DNA of 6,837 nucleotides from an uncultured Rhodocyclaceae bacterium (lineage in GTDB: Bacteria > Pseudomonadota > Gammaproteobacteria > Burkholderiales > Rhodocyclaceae): contig CAJBAP010000474.1 of the NCBI GenBank assembly GCA_903950295.1, positions 1 through 6,837 on the forward strand. Direction: 5' to 3'. Positions 5,449 to 6,837 of the stretch are shown here, one piece after another (positions within the stretch are counted from its first letter, which is position 1; every line of letters starts with the position of its first letter). A program made the translations under genes and the position numbers. Below the pieces are notes generated by a model, which saw nothing but the letters and a program-made list of their open reading frames with translations, did not search any database and was not told the DNA's origin.

Positions 5449-6837
5449 TCAGATGTGCAGAATTTCCAGGAGTTCTTGCTCAAGTCGTACCAGTGATGCC
5501 GTTTTACCGAGTTCCGTGCCGCTAATCAAGAACGTATCCTCGACGCGTTCTCCCAGTGTGGCGATCTTGGCGGTGGATAGGCGCACATCGTGTTTTGCCA
5601 GCGTGCGGGCGATGGCATAGAGCAGGCCGGAACGGTCCGCCGCCGTGAGGGAGAGAATGTAGTTTTTACTGCTCTCGTCGGCTCGGATGGAGACTTCCGG
5701 GGTCAGGGGGAGGTGTCGCACCTGGCGCGAAACACGACTTTGTGGCGGTGGGGTCAGTGGTGGCTGACGTTTCAGGTGTTCCGCCAGATCGTGGTCGATA
5801 AGGCCGATCATGTCGCGGTAAGGCAACTGGTTGTGCATGTCGAGCAGGACAAAACTGTCGAGCGCATAGCCATGCCGCGTGGTGTGTATTTTGGCATCGA
5901 CGATCGAGTAGCCGAGTCTGGCAAAGAAACCGCAGATGCGGGCGAACAGTTCGGGTTGGTCACTGGCGTAGATCATCACCTGAAGACCGGCTCCGGTGGG
6001 GTTGAGGCGGGAGCGCACAACGGGTTCTGGGCTTTCCGGCCGGTAATAGAGCGTGAGGGTGTGCCAGGAAATCTCTTCACTGTCATGCCGCAGGAAATAC
6101 GGTGTATCAAGTTGCTCCCACAGAATGGCTTCTACGCCTGGCCGCAGGCCGCGCAAACGCAGCAGGCGTCGGGCATCTTCCATCCGCTCCTCCAGCCCAG
6201 AAAGGGGGGCGACGGTTTCGCCGCTGAGCAAACGGCGTGTCATGCGGTAGAGGTTTTCGAGCAGCTTGGCCTTCCAGACATTCCAGACCTTGGGGCTGGT
6301 GCCGCGAATGTCGCATACGGTCAGTAGATACAGTGCCGCAAGGCGTTCCTCGGAACCGACGAGATCGGCAAAGCGGCGAATGACATCGGGGTCGGTGAGA
6401 TCCTGCTTCTGGGCAAAGGCCGACATCGTCAGGTGGTGTTCGACCAGGAAGCAGATCAGGGCTGTATCGTCTTTGGTGATGCCGTGGCCATGGCAAAAGC
6501 GTCGGGCATCACCACTGCCCAATTGTGAGTGGTCACCGCCGCGACCCTTGGCGATGTCATGAAACAAGGCGGCGACATACAGCCGCCAGCGCTGCGGAAA
6601 TGCGGCCATCAGGCGTGAACAATACGGATATTCGTGAGCGAACTCTGGCAGAGAAAAACGACGCAGATTGCGCACGACCTGGAGGATGTGCTGGTCGACG
6701 GTATAGACATGAAAGAGGTCGTGCTGCATGCGGCCCACAATGCGGCCGAATGCTGGCAGGTAGGCACCCAGAATGTCGAACTGGTTCATGCGGCGCAGTT
6801 GGTGGGTGAGGCCACGCTTTTCCTTGAACAGGGCGAG
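5449..6837 (-). CDS. glnD: Bifunctional PII uridylyltransferase/uridylyl-removing enzyme GlnD (C-terminal part)
   Basis: GlnD senses glutamine and adds or removes UMP on PII (GlnB/GlnK), setting glutamine synthetase activity and Ntr expression. Only the C-terminal 462 residues of a protein usually about 850-900 long are visible. The frame stays open to the window edge with the family sequence LFKEKRGLTHQLRRMNQFDI, so the methionine at 6789 is internal and not the start. Numbered from that methionine: an HD hydrolase domain with HVYTVDQH (27-34), FHDIAKGRGGDHS (76-88) and VEHHLTM (116-122), responsible for UMP removal; ACT domain 1 (about 269-325, VMIYASDQPELFARICGFF); a proline-rich linker (about 340-370); and ACT domain 2 (about 377-435, YILSLTAADRSGLLYAIARTLA), the glutamine-sensing region. 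The nucleotidyltransferase domain lies outside the window. The cNMP-domain gene follows 14 bases downstream. No frameshift is visible. Confidence 0.96.
   Translation of the reverse strand, partial: LALFKEKRGLTHQLRRMNQFDILGAYLPAFGRIVGRMQHDLFHVYTVDQHILQVVRNLRRFSLPEFAHEYPYCSRLMAAFPQRWRLYVAALFHDIAKGRGGDHSQLGSGDARRFCHGHGITKDDTALICFLVEHHLTMSAFAQKQDLTDPDVIRRFADLVGSEERLAALYLLTVCDIRGTSPKVWNVWKAKLLENLYRMTRRLLSGETVAPLSGLEERMEDARRLLRLRGLRPGVEAILWEQLDTPYFLRHDSEEISWHTLTLYYRPESPEPVVRSRLNPTGAGLQVMIYASDQPELFARICGFFARLGYSIVDAKIHTTRHGYALDSFVLLDMHNQLPYRDMIGLIDHDLAEHLKRQPPLTPPPQSRVSRQVRHLPLTPEVSIRADESSKNYILSLTAADRSGLLYAIARTLAKHDVRLSTAKIATLGERVEDTFLISGTELGKTASLVRLEQELLEILHI

Noticed and set aside
6787..6789. Methionine at 6789 as the start of a short GlnD-like protein
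   Set aside because: The frame continues to the window edge with sequence typical of GlnD upstream of MNQFDILGAY, so this is an internal residue of a truncated gene.

Overview
The window looks like ordinary chromosomal DNA from a GC-rich proteobacterium, most likely a betaproteobacterium (perhaps Rhodocyclales-like). That guess rests on the protein flavours, the extended -10 style promoter upstream of typA and the gene set (RlmD, YccA-type BI-1, TypA, MTI phosphorylase, GlnD). No rRNA, tRNA, mobile element, CRISPR array or prophage gene is visible. Coding density is high, and the gaps between genes are all about 110 bases or less.

Layout. rlmD (+, 39-1379) encodes the 23S rRNA m5U1939 methyltransferase and converges on yccA (-, 1448-2143), a seven-helix BI-1 family membrane protein. 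Behind yccA on the same strand lies typA/bipA (-, 2222-4045), a ribosome-associated translational GTPase. typA and mtnP (+, 4156-4899), a 5'-methylthioinosine phosphorylase, diverge from a compact 110-base region. There the two predicted -10 boxes overlap across an 8-bp palindrome, and a 9-bp hairpin with a GAAA loop sits at the predicted 5' end of the mtnP transcript. mtnP converges on a two-gene unit read from the minus strand: the C-terminal part of glnD (5449 to the window edge), then 14 bases later a small stand-alone cyclic-nucleotide-binding-domain protein (4961-5434).

How the genes relate. rlmD and typA both act on ribosome maturation or function. mtnP salvages purine and methylthioribose from the polyamine by-product methylthioadenosine. 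glnD is the nitrogen sensor that uridylylates PII; its downstream partner has a nucleotide-binding pocket but no DNA-binding domain, so the pair may link a cyclic nucleotide to nitrogen control (inference).

Least expected signals: (1) a near-identical 24-base element (22/24 matches) next to a GGCAG-stemmed hairpin, found just after the stop codon of both terminal minus-strand genes, about 3.5 kb apart; (2) six tandem 9-base units at the very start of rlmD; (3) the overlapping divergent promoters with a 5' hairpin; (4) the glnD-cNMP gene pair. I see no clear novel multi-gene system here.
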